Shown here one piece after another: positions 36,428-45,793 of a DNA stretch of 64,000 nt. The notes under the pieces are model-generated. The model saw only the letters and a list, made by a program, of their open reading frames with translations. It was not told where the DNA came from and did no database searches. Positions within the stretch are counted from its first letter, which is position 1. The number at the start of each line of letters is the position of its first letter. Source of the DNA: Candidatus Cryptobacteroides faecipullorum (GTDB lineage: Bacteria > Bacteroidota > Bacteroidia > Bacteroidales > UBA932); assembly GCA_017694885.1 (NCBI GenBank), contig JADIMH010000032.1:36713-100712 (forward strand), given 5' to 3'. The position numbers were made by a program, and so were the translations under genes.

Positions 36428-36448
36428 GGATAAAATTGCATATATTTG
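36418..36448 (+). promoter_or_regulatory. Promoter of the beta-barrel/aminotransferase operon
   Basis: CTTG (36418-36421) and TATATTTG (36441-36448) are separated by 19 bases, close to TTTG-N19-TAnnTTTG. The -33 element overlaps the end of the preceding lipoprotein gene. Confidence 0.6.
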
Positions 36449-36470
36449 AGGCAGGTTAAAACAGAAGATT

Positions 36471-37178
36471 ATGAAAAAGTTAAGAATTGTTCTTGTTCTG
36501 ACTGCCTTTTGTGCGGCAGCAGCAGGCCTTTCTGCCAAAGGCGGAATAGAAGCAGGTTATATGAATCTGGGCTACACCGTTTCCGGAGGAGGGATTTCAG
36601 ACAGCCAGCCTTCGCTGAATGGCTTTTATGTCGGGGTAAGCGAAGACATGAATCTTCTTGCCGGCCTCGGAATACGGATTGGACTGAATTATTCTTATGC
36701 CGTAGACAGGTCTGCCGAGTCTCTGATACAGGGAGTCGGGATGAAAGGGGCATCCGAGAAAGACCATTATATCAATGTCCCCCTGAGACTCAGGTATAAT
36801 TTTAATCTGATTCCTAAAGTTCTTAAAATCCAGGCATTTGCCGGGCCGGTATTTTCTGTCGGGCTCAGTCATACCCAGAAGTTCGATTTTTCCATGGAGA
36901 TAGGAGGGAATACTGTCGGAGGCTCGGTCAACTATAATTATTACACTGGAAAATTCAAAGGTGACGTTGATACCGATGCCATAGAGACTTCAAGTCTTCC
37001 TTCATACAAGAGATTCGATGTTGCGCTCGGGGGAGGGGTCGGAGTAGAGCTTTTCAATTTTCTGGAAGTGAAGGCCGGTTATGACTGGGGACTGATGAAC
37101 AGGATGAAAGAGGATCTCGCAGATGTCATGTCCTGCAAAAGGAATATGTTCTATCTTGCAGTAGGTTTCAGATTCTGA
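36471..37178 (+). CDS. Outer-membrane beta-barrel protein (PorT/OmpA-barrel-like)
   Basis: A 235-residue protein with a signal peptide (about 1-23, ending AAGLSAKG) and an alternating pattern of about eight strands: YMNLGYTVSGGGI, LNGFYVGVSEDMNLLAGLGIRIGLNYSYAV, NVPLRLRYNFNL, KIQAFAGPVFSVGLS, ALGGGVGVELFNFLEVKAGYDWGL. It ends in aromatic AVGFRF, the usual barrel-assembly signal. This is the outer_membrane_beta-barrel/PorT-like type widespread in Bacteroidales. Function unknown. The next gene starts six bases later. Confidence 0.8.
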   Translation: MKKLRIVLVLTAFCAAAAGLSAKGGIEAGYMNLGYTVSGGGISDSQPSLNGFYVGVSEDMNLLAGLGIRIGLNYSYAVDRSAESLIQGVGMKGASEKDHYINVPLRLRYNFNLIPKVLKIQAFAGPVFSVGLSHTQKFDFSMEIGGNTVGGSVNYNYYTGKFKGDVDTDAIETSSLPSYKRFDVALGGGVGVELFNFLEVKAGYDWGLMNRMKEDLADVMSCKRNMFYLAVGFRF

Positions 37179-37184
37179 CAGATT

Positions 37185-38378
37185 ATGGCAAGGATATCGG
37201 AAAGGATAAACGGCATAGCCGGTTCCCCAATTCGTAAACTTACACCTCTGGCCGATGCGGCGAAGGCCAGAGGTGTTGCCGTGTACCATCTCAACATCGG
37301 ACAGCCTGACATCAGGACTCCTCAGGCGGGACTCGATGCATTGAAGGACATCCGAAGGACTGTCCTGGAATACAGTCCCTCGCAGGGCTTCCTGTCATTA
37401 AGGGAAAAGATATCATCCTATTATGCCGGTTATGGAATGCGGTATTCTCCGGATGAGATTATCATAACTACCGGGGGCTCGGAAGCCGTGCTGTTTTCAT
37501 TCCTGACCTGTCTTGACCCGGGAGATGAAATAATAACGACAGACCCGACTTATGCCAACTATATCGCATTTGCGGCAGCTGCCGGTGTAAAGGTAAGGAC
37601 AGTCCTTACACGGATAGAAGACAATTTCGCCCTTCCTGAGGCGGAAGAATTCGAAAAACTGATTTCACCCTCGACCAAAGCCATTCTCATATGCAATCCC
37701 AATAATCCTTCGGGCAGTCTGTATTCTCCTGATGAGATGCGCCGCCTTGCGGATATAGTCAGACGCCATGACCTATTCCTTCTGTCCGACGAAGTCTACC
37801 GGGAATTCATATACGGAGATGCCTGCTATATGTCTGCCGGGCATCTGGACGGGATCGGCGGGAATGTGGTCATACTGGATTCCTTCTCTAAAAGATATTC
37901 TGAATGCGGGATCAGGATCGGTGCCGTAGTTACCCGGAACAGGGCTGTTCTCGAAGGGGTGCTGAAACTCTGCCAGGCCCGGCTGAGTCCTCCGCTTCTC
38001 GGTCAGATAGTCGCGGAAGCCTCTTGCAGTGCAGGCCGCGAGTATCTGGACCCTGTCATAAAGGAATACGATCGCAGGAGAAAAGTACTTGTCGAAGGCC
38101 TGAACAGTATTCCGGGGGTAGTTGCATCTGTGCCGTCCGGAGCATTCTATGCCATTGCGAAGCTTCCTGTCGATGACGCCGACAAATTCTGTGCTTGGTG
38201 CCTTTCGGATTTTGAATATGAAGGAGAAACCGTAATGATGGCTCCGGCATCGGGGTTTTATTTCACCCAGGGGGCCGGCCGCTCTGAAGTGAGGCTTGCA
38301 TATGTGCTTGAAGAAAAGAGCCTTGAAAGAGCAGTCTTCCTGCTTTCCAAGGCTCTGGAAAAATATAGGGCTTTGTAG
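37185..38378 (+). CDS. PLP-dependent aminotransferase, class I/II (aspartate aminotransferase-like)
   Basis: A 397-residue fold-type I aminotransferase. Features in order: HLNIGQPDIRTP, TTGGSEAVLFSF, the substrate-binding CNPNNPSG motif, SDEVYREFIYGD, and the PLP-binding Lys236 in SFSKRYSECGIRIG, followed by the conserved C-terminal Arg in SEVRLAYVLEEK. It matches the aspartate/aromatic aminotransferase subgroup of Bacteroidales. Its close spacing to the beta-barrel gene suggests co-transcription without implying a shared function. It ends one base before the convergent GH84 gene. Confidence 0.92.
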   Translation: MARISERINGIAGSPIRKLTPLADAAKARGVAVYHLNIGQPDIRTPQAGLDALKDIRRTVLEYSPSQGFLSLREKISSYYAGYGMRYSPDEIIITTGGSEAVLFSFLTCLDPGDEIITTDPTYANYIAFAAAAGVKVRTVLTRIEDNFALPEAEEFEKLISPSTKAILICNPNNPSGSLYSPDEMRRLADIVRRHDLFLLSDEVYREFIYGDACYMSAGHLDGIGGNVVILDSFSKRYSECGIRIGAVVTRNRAVLEGVLKLCQARLSPPLLGQIVAEASCSAGREYLDPVIKEYDRRRKVLVEGLNSIPGVVASVPSGAFYAIAKLPVDDADKFCAWCLSDFEYEGETVMMAPASGFYFTQGAGRSEVRLAYVLEEKSLERAVFLLSKALEKYRAL

Positions 38379-38379
38379 T

Positions 38380-40905
38380 CTATTGCATGATGATTTCGTA
38401 GATATCGGCTTTTCCTTTTATTGTCACTTTCTCAGCTTCAGGAACTATTTCCATCTTTGAGAAAGGATCTATGACTGTTTCGGAAGCGAGTTCCGTTCCG
38501 TCGGCAGAGAATTGGCTGACGGTATATCTTCCGTCCCTTCCGGTCAGGATTGTTACTCTGTCTGTATTTTCCGGTACTCCGAATGAAAGGGTGCCTCTGA
38601 ACTTGAAGCAGGACTGGAGATTCTTGTCGAAAGCATTGACGGCTTTGTCTGTTTCAGAAGATTCGATGGCAAAACCGAGATTGTCCGGTCTTACAGGGTT
38701 TACTTCGAATGTCCTGACCGATGCCCAGTTCTGTTTTTTCGAGTCAAGTCTCTGCAGTCTGACGAACCTTGCCTGAACAGGATCTCCCGTCCATCTGATT
38801 ACATACTGTTTCTGCATATCATCGATAAGAGTGGTCCATGTCTTCCCGTCTTCGGAGCACTGAAGCGCCGCATGGTCGAAATAGTCCACATCATCAACTG
38901 AATTCCGCCCTTGGAGGATAAGGATTTCCTTGACCGGGACTACAGTGCCGAGGTCTGCTCCGATCCATGAACCTGGAGTCTGGGCGACGCCGGAAGTGTA
39001 GAATGTAGTGGAGTCATTGTCGAACATGAGTTTTGTCTGGGTCGAATATGAATTATTGAAGGAACCCATTCCACGCATGACAGACGTCTTTCCGCCGGAT
39101 AGCTTTTCATAGAACTTTATGCCGAGGTCGTCCATGGCGTTTTCATAGAACGGCTGCAGTTTCAATGTGCCGCATTTGTGCGCATTGTAGCTTTCCAGTT
39201 CATCCTGTGTCATAAGGTTGTCGACATAGCCGGACCAGAATGCTTCATAATAGCCTTTTTCGAGGATCTTTATCAGTTCGAGGGCTTTTTCGCCGCGCAG
39301 TCCCAGTTTGCCGAATTCTTCAAGCCACGGACGCAGTTCTCCCAGCAGCAGGCTGTTGCTGCACCCTTTCTCCATCAGGGCAGGAACCTTGGCCACTTTC
39401 CTGAACTCGGACATAAGTGCATCGTACTGCTCCCGGGTATAATTGTCGATGAGGAAAGTCGTGTTTTCCCAGGATTCGCTTCTTCTGTATCCGGTTTCGG
39501 TATCGCAAGAGTGGATCGCGAATGTCCTGTAAGCATCAGTGGCATCGGGAACGAGTTCGGCAAGCCCTCTTTCCCAGTTGTCCAAAGCATTGTATCCTGC
39601 TACGTTCCAGCAGTAGTCCGCTACACCGTAGAGGGCTATCTTCGATGCTTCACCATGTTCCATTGGGTTGCTGACCATTCCGCACAGGTTGTCGGATGTC
39701 AATGTCGTGTCGAGACCGTAGGCCGGACCTTGCATTATTATATGGCGTGCATAGTCGGTTACAGGGAAATTCCACCAGTAGAAAGCAGGTCTCTTGATCC
39801 TGGAGTTGACCCAGTCCAGAGTTTCCCGCGTAAGGTCACTGCATACATAGTCGCCTGTCCAGAATACTTCAATGTCGGGATCGAGTGTCCGTCCGTATAT
39901 TGCCAGATTGCCGTTATCCCCAGGATTTGCCCATAATTTCGAGTAGTCGGTCGGACATACTATCAGCGGGCGCACATCGTGTCTAGTCTTTACGAATTCG
40001 TCGTTGAGCCTGTTGAGAAGTTCGGCTTGTCTGGTCGGGTTGGTCCCTTCGCCCGAGATGTCATCGAAGAAAATAGCGAAAGCCCTTACGCCGAGGCCGT
40101 ACATCAGATTGAATTTGTTCAGAAGGTTCTGATAATCTTCTTCATTCCATTTTATATCCTGGCCCGGATGTATTGCCCATACGAAATCGACATGGTTGCG
40201 TTTGGATGCCTCTACGAGTTCGGATATGTTTCTGGCTTCGTCTTCAGGATAAGGAAGCCTCCAGTTCGGGCTGCTATGGTACGGATCGTCTTTAGGCCCG
40301 TAGATGTAGGTATTCATCTTGTTCTGTCCGTAGAAGTCGATCAGAGAGAGCCTTACTTCGTGAGACCAGGGTGTGCCGTAGAATCCTTCCACTACTCCGC
40401 GGTATTTCAGGTCCGGCCAGTCATTGATTTCGATGTACGGGAGTTTTCCGCTTCGCAGAATCTGACGGAGCGTCTGGATGCCGTAGAATGCGCCTCTTTC
40501 ATTGTATCCCGTGATCGTGACCCCTTTTTCCGAGACGGTCAGTCCGTATGCGCCGTCCACTGCCTTGACTCCGGCCTTTTCAGCTGCCTTTTCTCCGTAT
40601 ACGATGGTGACGGGAATACCTTTCTTGTTGAATGTCAAGAATTTCAGATCATCGGCGAAAGTCCCGCTCTTATCTTTGACCTTGAATCCTGCAGAAATAT
40701 CGGCAAATGCCTCTCCGCTTAGATTCATTTCATGTGGTACTGGATTTATTATTAGACCGTTATGGTTAATCTTGTGTCCGGGTACCTTAGCTACAGTCTG
40801 TGATTCCAGCCTCTGGGAAGACAGATCGAATTCAGCATCCTGGGCATGCCCTGACAGCATTGGAACCAGAAATGCCGCTGCTGTGATTAAAAATTGTTTC
40901 TTCAT
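38380..40905 (-). CDS. GH84 beta-N-acetylglucosaminidase (O-GlcNAcase/hyaluronidase family)
   Basis: An 841-residue secreted or periplasmic enzyme. Signal peptide about 1-22 (SGHAQ); a GH20b-like N-terminal domain (about 45-150); the GH84 TIM barrel beginning RGVVEGFYGTPW (about 168-440); adjacent catalytic aspartates Asp281-Asp282 in FFDDISGEG, equivalent to the paired Asp of the Bacteroides thetaiotaomicron enzyme. Then a helical region, and a discoidin/CBM32-like beta-sandwich (about 620-755). It hydrolyses terminal beta-linked GlcNAc by substrate-assisted catalysis, probably from host glycans. It stands alone rather than in a PUL. A TAAATTTG -7 element lies at 40941-40948 (minus). Confidence 0.95.
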   Translation of the reverse strand: MKKQFLITAAAFLVPMLSGHAQDAEFDLSSQRLESQTVAKVPGHKINHNGLIINPVPHEMNLSGEAFADISAGFKVKDKSGTFADDLKFLTFNKKGIPVTIVYGEKAAEKAGVKAVDGAYGLTVSEKGVTITGYNERGAFYGIQTLRQILRSGKLPYIEINDWPDLKYRGVVEGFYGTPWSHEVRLSLIDFYGQNKMNTYIYGPKDDPYHSSPNWRLPYPEDEARNISELVEASKRNHVDFVWAIHPGQDIKWNEEDYQNLLNKFNLMYGLGVRAFAIFFDDISGEGTNPTRQAELLNRLNDEFVKTRHDVRPLIVCPTDYSKLWANPGDNGNLAIYGRTLDPDIEVFWTGDYVCSDLTRETLDWVNSRIKRPAFYWWNFPVTDYARHIIMQGPAYGLDTTLTSDNLCGMVSNPMEHGEASKIALYGVADYCWNVAGYNALDNWERGLAELVPDATDAYRTFAIHSCDTETGYRRSESWENTTFLIDNYTREQYDALMSEFRKVAKVPALMEKGCSNSLLLGELRPWLEEFGKLGLRGEKALELIKILEKGYYEAFWSGYVDNLMTQDELESYNAHKCGTLKLQPFYENAMDDLGIKFYEKLSGGKTSVMRGMGSFNNSYSTQTKLMFDNDSTTFYTSGVAQTPGSWIGADLGTVVPVKEILILQGRNSVDDVDYFDHAALQCSEDGKTWTTLIDDMQKQYVIRWTGDPVQARFVRLQRLDSKKQNWASVRTFEVNPVRPDNLGFAIESSETDKAVNAFDKNLQSCFKFRGTLSFGVPENTDRVTILTGRDGRYTVSQFSADGTELASETVIDPFSKMEIVPEAEKVTIKGKADIYEIIMQ

Positions 40906-41036
40906 TAAGTGTGATTATTATGGGTTGATACTAAATCATACAAATTTAATTAATTTATTAAACAATCAATCTTGCTGCAGGAAAATAATTGAAACAAATT
41001 CCTGTCCCGAAAAGGATAACCGGCAATAAAAAAGAT

Positions 41037-41044
41037 TATATTTG
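41037..41044 (+). promoter_or_regulatory. -7 promoter element of the aquaporin gene
   Basis: TATATTTG, 28 bases before the aquaporin ATG, matches TAnnTTTG. No clear -33 element. Confidence 0.45.
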
Positions 41045-41072
41045 AACCCGTTGATATTAAACTTATAACATT

Positions 41073-41756
41073 ATGAAAAAGTATTTGGCAGAGATGATCG
41101 GGACTATGGTTCTGGTCCTCATGGGTTGCGGAAGTGCGGTATTTGCCGGAAATGCCGCCGGGACTGTCGGTGCCGGGGTCGGGACGCTTGGAGTAGCCCT
41201 TGCGTTCGGTCTTGCCGTAGTGGCAATGGCCTATACGATCGGAGGGATTTCGGGCTGTCATATCAACCCTGCTATTACACTCGGTGTTTACCTCAGCGGA
41301 AGGATGAGCGGCAAGGATGCGGGAATGTATATGCTTTTCCAGGTCATCGGCGCTGTCATCGGTTCGGCTATCCTCTTCGCCCTGGTTTCTTCGGGCGCGC
41401 ATGAAGGTCCTACCGCTACAGGATCCAACAGTTTCAAGGAAGGCATGGGGCTGCAGGCTTTTATTGCCGAGGCTGTCTTCACGTTCATTTTCGTATTGGT
41501 GGTACTCGGGACTACAGACCCTAAGAAAGGGGCAGGAAATTTCGCGGGCCTCGCAATCGGTCTTTCCCTTGTCCTGATCCATATCGTCTGCATACCTGTA
41601 ACCGGTACATCGGTGAATCCGGCCAGAAGCATTGGCCCGGCACTGTTCGATGGCGGAACAGCCCTCAGGCAGCTATGGCTCTTCATTGTGGCTCCGTTCG
41701 TCGGCGCGGCATTGAGTGCAGGGGTATGGAAAATGCTTTCATGCGAAAAACGGTAG
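41073..41756 (+). CDS. aqpZ: Aquaporin (AqpZ-like major intrinsic protein)
   Basis: A 227-residue six-helix channel. Both pore NPA boxes are intact: SGCHINPAIT (NPA 65-67) and GTSVNPARSIGPAL (NPA 182-184), the second followed by the selectivity-filter Arg185. His in the AqpZ-type filter and the small loop sizes point to a water channel rather than a glycerol facilitator. It is a single gene, convergent with the M28-like gene (three-base gap). Confidence 0.94.
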   Translation: MKKYLAEMIGTMVLVLMGCGSAVFAGNAAGTVGAGVGTLGVALAFGLAVVAMAYTIGGISGCHINPAITLGVYLSGRMSGKDAGMYMLFQVIGAVIGSAILFALVSSGAHEGPTATGSNSFKEGMGLQAFIAEAVFTFIFVLVVLGTTDPKKGAGNFAGLAIGLSLVLIHIVCIPVTGTSVNPARSIGPALFDGGTALRQLWLFIVAPFVGAALSAGVWKMLSCEKR

Positions 41757-41759
41757 GAA

Positions 41760-42773
41760 TCAGAGCATTTTCTCTATCCAGTGGAAAATCAGGATTATAC
41801 GTCTGCGCATTACTTCATAGTCGAGAGTATCTGCAGTATCGTATGTCTTATTGTTGTTCATGGTGATGCCGGATGTGAACAGGATCCCCGGCACACCGTT
41901 TTCTATAAATACCCTCTGGTCCGACAGCGTATAGAATACCCGGGTGAAGTCCTTGCTTCCGTAGTAGGTATGGGAAATCTCCAGGTCTGTGCCGTAAAAA
42001 AGGTTGCACTGCGTTATTTTGTTCCTGTCTTCTTTCCTGAGGCGCCCGTTTCCGAGCATTATGATATAGTCTTTCCGTCCGGAGGACAATGTCGATAGGG
42101 AGCATCCGATCTGGTCGATGTTTACCATCAGCGATATACGGTCTTCCGTTATGGTTTCACCGGTGACAGGGTCTTTAAGGTCGCCGGACTTGATCATATT
42201 CCATAATGAATATGAGCCGGACAGGTTCATGCACTGTCCGTCGAAGGCCGCGAAAATTATATTTTTCCCATATACTTTTCCCAATGTTTTCATAGATGAG
42301 AACATGTCGGCAAGCGAGACGAGGGAAACCGTTCCGGATGCATTGCTGTCTGCTCCGGGATACATTCTTCCGTCGAGTATGCCCAGATGGTCATAGTGTG
42401 CACCTACTATTATATAGGAATCGCACGGATCCTTCATGGAACCCGGGATCATTCCGAGAATGTTGTGGCCTATTTCTCCGCCTCCGGTATAGACATGTTT
42501 GGCATAGGTGCCTCCGAATTCAAGAAGTCCTGCTTTTCTGAAGTTCCGTATGAGCCAGAATGCCGCTTCATTGCCTCCGATGGAGCCGGATGCCCTCCCC
42601 GCGCACAGACTGTCGGAAAGGAATTCCACCTGTCTCTGCAGCTTGTCTGTCCATATCATGTTATGGGCCAGCGTGTCGTTCGTAATCCAAGGACTCTGCC
42701 CGGAGACTGTCATGTGACCCGATACTGTCAGTATAATGGCGGCTGCCGCTGATATGATGGTTCTTTTGTTCAT
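41760..42773 (-). CDS. M28-family peptidase-like protein lacking several metal ligands
   Basis: A 337-residue secreted protein from Met at 42773, where a signal peptide (MNKRTIISAAAAIILTVSG) begins; the frame is open further upstream with no supporting signal. It aligns with M28 aminopeptidases: VGAHYDHLG (His126, Asp128), GADSNASG (140-147), FAAFDGQCMNLSGS (175-187), MVNIDQIG (Asp220) and NNNKTYDTADTLDY (306-319). In active members the second motif is GADDNASG, the third has a Glu-Glu pair (here Gln180-Cys181), and the last has His before xTxxDT (here Asn308). So the bridging Asp (Ser143), the catalytic and ligand Glu, and one His are missing. Probably a catalytically inactive homologue. Confidence 0.85.
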   Translation of the reverse strand: MNKRTIISAAAAIILTVSGHMTVSGQSPWITNDTLAHNMIWTDKLQRQVEFLSDSLCAGRASGSIGGNEAAFWLIRNFRKAGLLEFGGTYAKHVYTGGGEIGHNILGMIPGSMKDPCDSYIIVGAHYDHLGILDGRMYPGADSNASGTVSLVSLADMFSSMKTLGKVYGKNIIFAAFDGQCMNLSGSYSLWNMIKSGDLKDPVTGETITEDRISLMVNIDQIGCSLSTLSSGRKDYIIMLGNGRLRKEDRNKITQCNLFYGTDLEISHTYYGSKDFTRVFYTLSDQRVFIENGVPGILFTSGITMNNNKTYDTADTLDYEVMRRRIILIFHWIEKML

Positions 42774-42814
42774 TTTATCCTGTATCTCTCGGCAAGGCAA
42801 TTTGAACAAGTTCA

Positions 42815-42846
42815 CTTGCATTGCTCTCGGCTTCTTCCTATATTTG
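42815..42846 (+). promoter_or_regulatory. Promoter of the TPR/YycJ operon
   Basis: CTTG (42815-42818) and TATATTTG (42839-42846), 20 bases apart, before the TPR gene start at 42901. Confidence 0.55.
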
Positions 42847-42900
42847 CGCCTGATTTGGTGAAGAGGCGGGCCAAAATTAGGAAAAATATAGGAAAGGGGA

Positions 42901-44919
42901 ATGGGTATTCTGCGAAAATATGTTCTTGCTACGGTACTGTTGTTCAGTATTGCCGCAGGCCGTATCCATGCCCAGTACGACAAGGATGTTTTCTTTTTCC
43001 GCGGCCGTCAGGCCCTTTCAGAAGGCAAATATGCCAGAGCGATAGAAAATTTCAATGTCCTGGCCAGGCTGGACACTACCGATTACTGGACTTTCTTTTT
43101 CAGGGGAATTGCCAAATACAACCTCGGGGACATCCGGGGCGCGCAGAGCGATTTCGATACATCCGTAAGGCTCAATCCCGTATTCACTTCAGGATACCAT
43201 TATCGCGCGATCACTTTGAGCCGTGCCGGAAAATACAATGAGGCTCTTGCAGACCTGCAGCAGGCAATCGACCTGAGACCGGGATACATTGGCCTGTATT
43301 TCAGCAGGGGAGTGACATATTTTCTTTCACAGCAGTTCGACAAGGCTGTCGCGGATTTCGACAGGTATATCCGCAAGGAACCGAAGGACCCTTCAGCGTA
43401 TCTTAACCGCGGAGCGAGCTATTTGTTCCTTAAAGACACCCTGAAGGCAATGTCCGACTACAACAGGGCAATCAAACTGGACCGTTTCGATCCGGAAGGC
43501 TATGTCCGCCGCGGCCGGCTTTATGCCGATACCGGAGACTATGCCAGGGCCATAGAGGATATGGATAAGGCCATACAGCTGGATTCATCCAATACCTTTG
43601 CCTATTTCAACAGGGCCATAATGCGTTACGAACAGAAAAACTACATGGGGGCGATGCATGATCTGAACCGTGTCCTGCAGGATGAGCCGGGAAATGCCCT
43701 CACCCTTTACAACCGCGGTCTGATCAACGCCCAGGTCGGAGCATATGAAGATGCCCTGTCTGATATGGACAGAGTCCTGAATATCAATCCGGAAAATGTA
43801 CTTGCCTATTTCAACAGGGCCTCCATTTTCATAGAAATGGGACGTTACCGGGATGCCCTTGAGGATTATGACAGAGCCATAGAGCTTTATCCGGATTTTG
43901 CAAAGGCATACATGAACCGTGCATATGTCAAGAATATGCTCGGGGAGTACAAATCGTCCAAAGAGGATTATGAAACGGCTCAGGAAAAGGTGCGTGAATA
44001 CAGGGAAGCCAGTTCCAGGAATGCGGAATCGTTTGCGGATACCACCAGGAAATACAGTTCGCTCATAGCGCTCGATGCCGATTTTGCCAAGAAAGACTTT
44101 AATGACGAACTTCTTCAGCACAGGGATATCGACATAAGGCTGAAGCCTCTTTACCGTTTTTCCCTGTCCGACAGCAGGGACGGTACCAGATATGCCCTGC
44201 AGCGCAGATATGAAAACCCTCTGATAGACAAATTCATTGCAGAAGCTTCCGTTCCCATAACGGTCACAAATACCGATACCGTCTATACCGGGAGCCTGTC
44301 CGACCGGACTATTGAAGGCATATTGTACGGAGCGAAAGATGAAGGCTCTGCACGGAACTGTTTCCTGAAAGCATTGTACGAGACTATGGGCCGGCAGTAC
44401 AATTCTGCCCTGAATTATTACGATTCGGCCATAGAGACTCCTGCAGAGGATGACATCGCCGAACTTTACAATGCTTTCTATTATATGAACCGCGGTGTGC
44501 TCCGGGCTGAAATGATAGATTTCATTTCATCGATAGAAAGCAATGTGCAGGTGCTTACAATGGATGATTCAGGTACGACACGTGCCAGGGTAAAGGATCA
44601 GGTAAGCCAGATTTACGATTATTCGACTGCTATCGCAGATATGAAGAAAGCAGCAGAGATCGTAGGGGACATACCGTATATCCATTTCAATCTGGGAAAC
44701 CTTTACTGTCTTACGGCTGAACACATAGCCTCGATAGACTGTTATACCAGAGCAATAGGGCTGTATCCTTATATGGGTGATGCCTACTATAACAGAGGCT
44801 TGGTACTGATTTATTTGAAAGACAAGGAAAAAGGCTGCATCGACCTTTCGCGTGCCGGGGAATTGGGCGTGGCGGAAGCCTACAGCGTCATTAAGAAATA
44901 TTGCGAGGAAGAGGAGTAA
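42901..44919 (+). CDS. Tetratricopeptide repeat protein, exported
   Basis: A 672-residue protein with a signal peptide (about 1-24, GRIHAQ). A long run of about ten TPR units spans residues about 25-375, each with the A..Y.NRG..Y...G pattern, e.g. NRGASYLFLKDTLKAMSDYNRAIKLD and NRASIFIEMGRYRDALEDYDRAIELYP. A middle segment without TPRs (about 375-480) precedes two or three further units near the C-terminus (FNLGNLYCLTAEHIASIDCYTRAIGLYP, YNRGLVLIYLKDKEKGC). It is likely a periplasmic scaffold. The next gene follows after seven bases. Confidence 0.88.
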   Translation: MGILRKYVLATVLLFSIAAGRIHAQYDKDVFFFRGRQALSEGKYARAIENFNVLARLDTTDYWTFFFRGIAKYNLGDIRGAQSDFDTSVRLNPVFTSGYHYRAITLSRAGKYNEALADLQQAIDLRPGYIGLYFSRGVTYFLSQQFDKAVADFDRYIRKEPKDPSAYLNRGASYLFLKDTLKAMSDYNRAIKLDRFDPEGYVRRGRLYADTGDYARAIEDMDKAIQLDSSNTFAYFNRAIMRYEQKNYMGAMHDLNRVLQDEPGNALTLYNRGLINAQVGAYEDALSDMDRVLNINPENVLAYFNRASIFIEMGRYRDALEDYDRAIELYPDFAKAYMNRAYVKNMLGEYKSSKEDYETAQEKVREYREASSRNAESFADTTRKYSSLIALDADFAKKDFNDELLQHRDIDIRLKPLYRFSLSDSRDGTRYALQRRYENPLIDKFIAEASVPITVTNTDTVYTGSLSDRTIEGILYGAKDEGSARNCFLKALYETMGRQYNSALNYYDSAIETPAEDDIAELYNAFYYMNRGVLRAEMIDFISSIESNVQVLTMDDSGTTRARVKDQVSQIYDYSTAIADMKKAAEIVGDIPYIHFNLGNLYCLTAEHIASIDCYTRAIGLYPYMGDAYYNRGLVLIYLKDKEKGCIDLSRAGELGVAEAYSVIKKYCEEEE

Positions 44920-44926
44920 CGGCAAG

Positions 44927-45721
44927 ATGGTAAAATTCATGAGTTTTTCCAGCGGCAGCTGTGGCAACTGCTATTATTTCGGAGACGGTGAAAACGGAAT
45001 TGTCATAGATGCGGGGGTAAGCCTGAAGCGTCTGAAAAAGGCACTTGAAGCAAACGGTTTGTCATTCGATTCTTTCGGAGCTGTTCTTGTGACCCATGAC
45101 CATCTGGATCACATCAGACATCTGGGATCATTCTGCAAAAGACTGCATAAGCCGGTATATGCCACGGCCGTTCTGCATAAGGCTTTGGCGAGGCATACAT
45201 TTACCGCTGACCATATTGCCTCATGCCGGCATGTCCTCCCTGAATCCGGTCCTGAGACGATATGCGGGATGGGGGTACAGCACTTCATAGTTCCGCATGA
45301 TGCTACTCAGACTGTGGGATATGCGATAACCTATAAAGACTGCAGTTTCGTGATAATGACGGATCTGGGACGGATGACCGATGAGGCCGTAGCCTATGCA
45401 TCCAAGGCTGATACCGTAGTCCTGGAATCCAATTATGATATGGATATGCTGATGGGAGGCCCGTACACATATGACCTTAAAATGAGGATAGTCCAGGGGA
45501 ACGGCCATTTGAGCAACGATGAATGCGCATCCGCCATACGGCGGTTTTGGCATTCCGGGCTCAGGAACATCTTTCTGTGTCATTTGAGCGAAAACAATAA
45601 CACTCCGGACCTTGCCTACAGGTGCTCATCCGAAACGCTCAAGGCTTCAGGCGCAGGGAAGGGGACTGTCTCTCTACGCTGTCTGCCGCGTACTTATCCT
45701 TCAGACCTTTTTAACCTATAG
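44927..45721 (+). CDS. MBL-fold metallo-hydrolase, YycJ/WalJ-like
   Basis: A 264-residue metallo-beta-lactamase-fold protein from the Met at 44927, seven bases after the TPR stop; an upstream open extension to 44852 lies inside the TPR gene. The start VKFMSFSSGSCGNCYYFGDGENGIVIDAG is typical of the YycJ/WalJ group. The metal motif is THDHLDH (about residues 54-60), with later His in HFIVPHDA and the C-terminal CHLSENNN segment. YycJ is a putative DNA exonuclease or cell-wall-linked hydrolase in Firmicutes; substrate here unknown. Confidence 0.9.
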   Translation: MVKFMSFSSGSCGNCYYFGDGENGIVIDAGVSLKRLKKALEANGLSFDSFGAVLVTHDHLDHIRHLGSFCKRLHKPVYATAVLHKALARHTFTADHIASCRHVLPESGPETICGMGVQHFIVPHDATQTVGYAITYKDCSFVIMTDLGRMTDEAVAYASKADTVVLESNYDMDMLMGGPYTYDLKMRIVQGNGHLSNDECASAIRRFWHSGLRNIFLCHLSENNNTPDLAYRCSSETLKASGAGKGTVSLRCLPRTYPSDLFNL

Positions 45722-45736
45722 TCATGCCGGATATAT

Positions 45737-45768
45737 AAAAAAGCAGACCGGCCCATGGGTCGGTCTGC
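45737..45768 (-). terminator. Intrinsic terminator of rpsU
   Basis: A 12-base-pair stem (GCAGACCGGCCC, 45743-45754, with 45757-45768, one G:U) is preceded on the plus strand by six As (45737-45742), which become a U-run on the minus strand, 25 bases after the rpsU stop. It may also end the YycJ-like transcript from the other side. Confidence 0.85.
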
Positions 45769-45793
45769 AGATATGTCTCTTTCAGGAGATAGA

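Noticed and set aside
39178..40722. Plus-strand open frames of about 250 codons antisense to the GH84 gene
   Set aside because: Shadow frames of a gene with clear catalytic motifs; no independent features.
38380..40905. GH84 enzyme as part of a PUL with the susCD at 27304-32484
   Set aside because: They are 6 kb apart, separated by a helicase, a lipoprotein, a barrel and an aminotransferase on the other strand, and the GH84 gene has its own promoter element.
41760..42983. Longer start of the M28-like protein at 42983
   Set aside because: The extra 70 residues have no conserved features, run into the TPR gene on the other strand, and would bury the signal peptide that begins at 42773.
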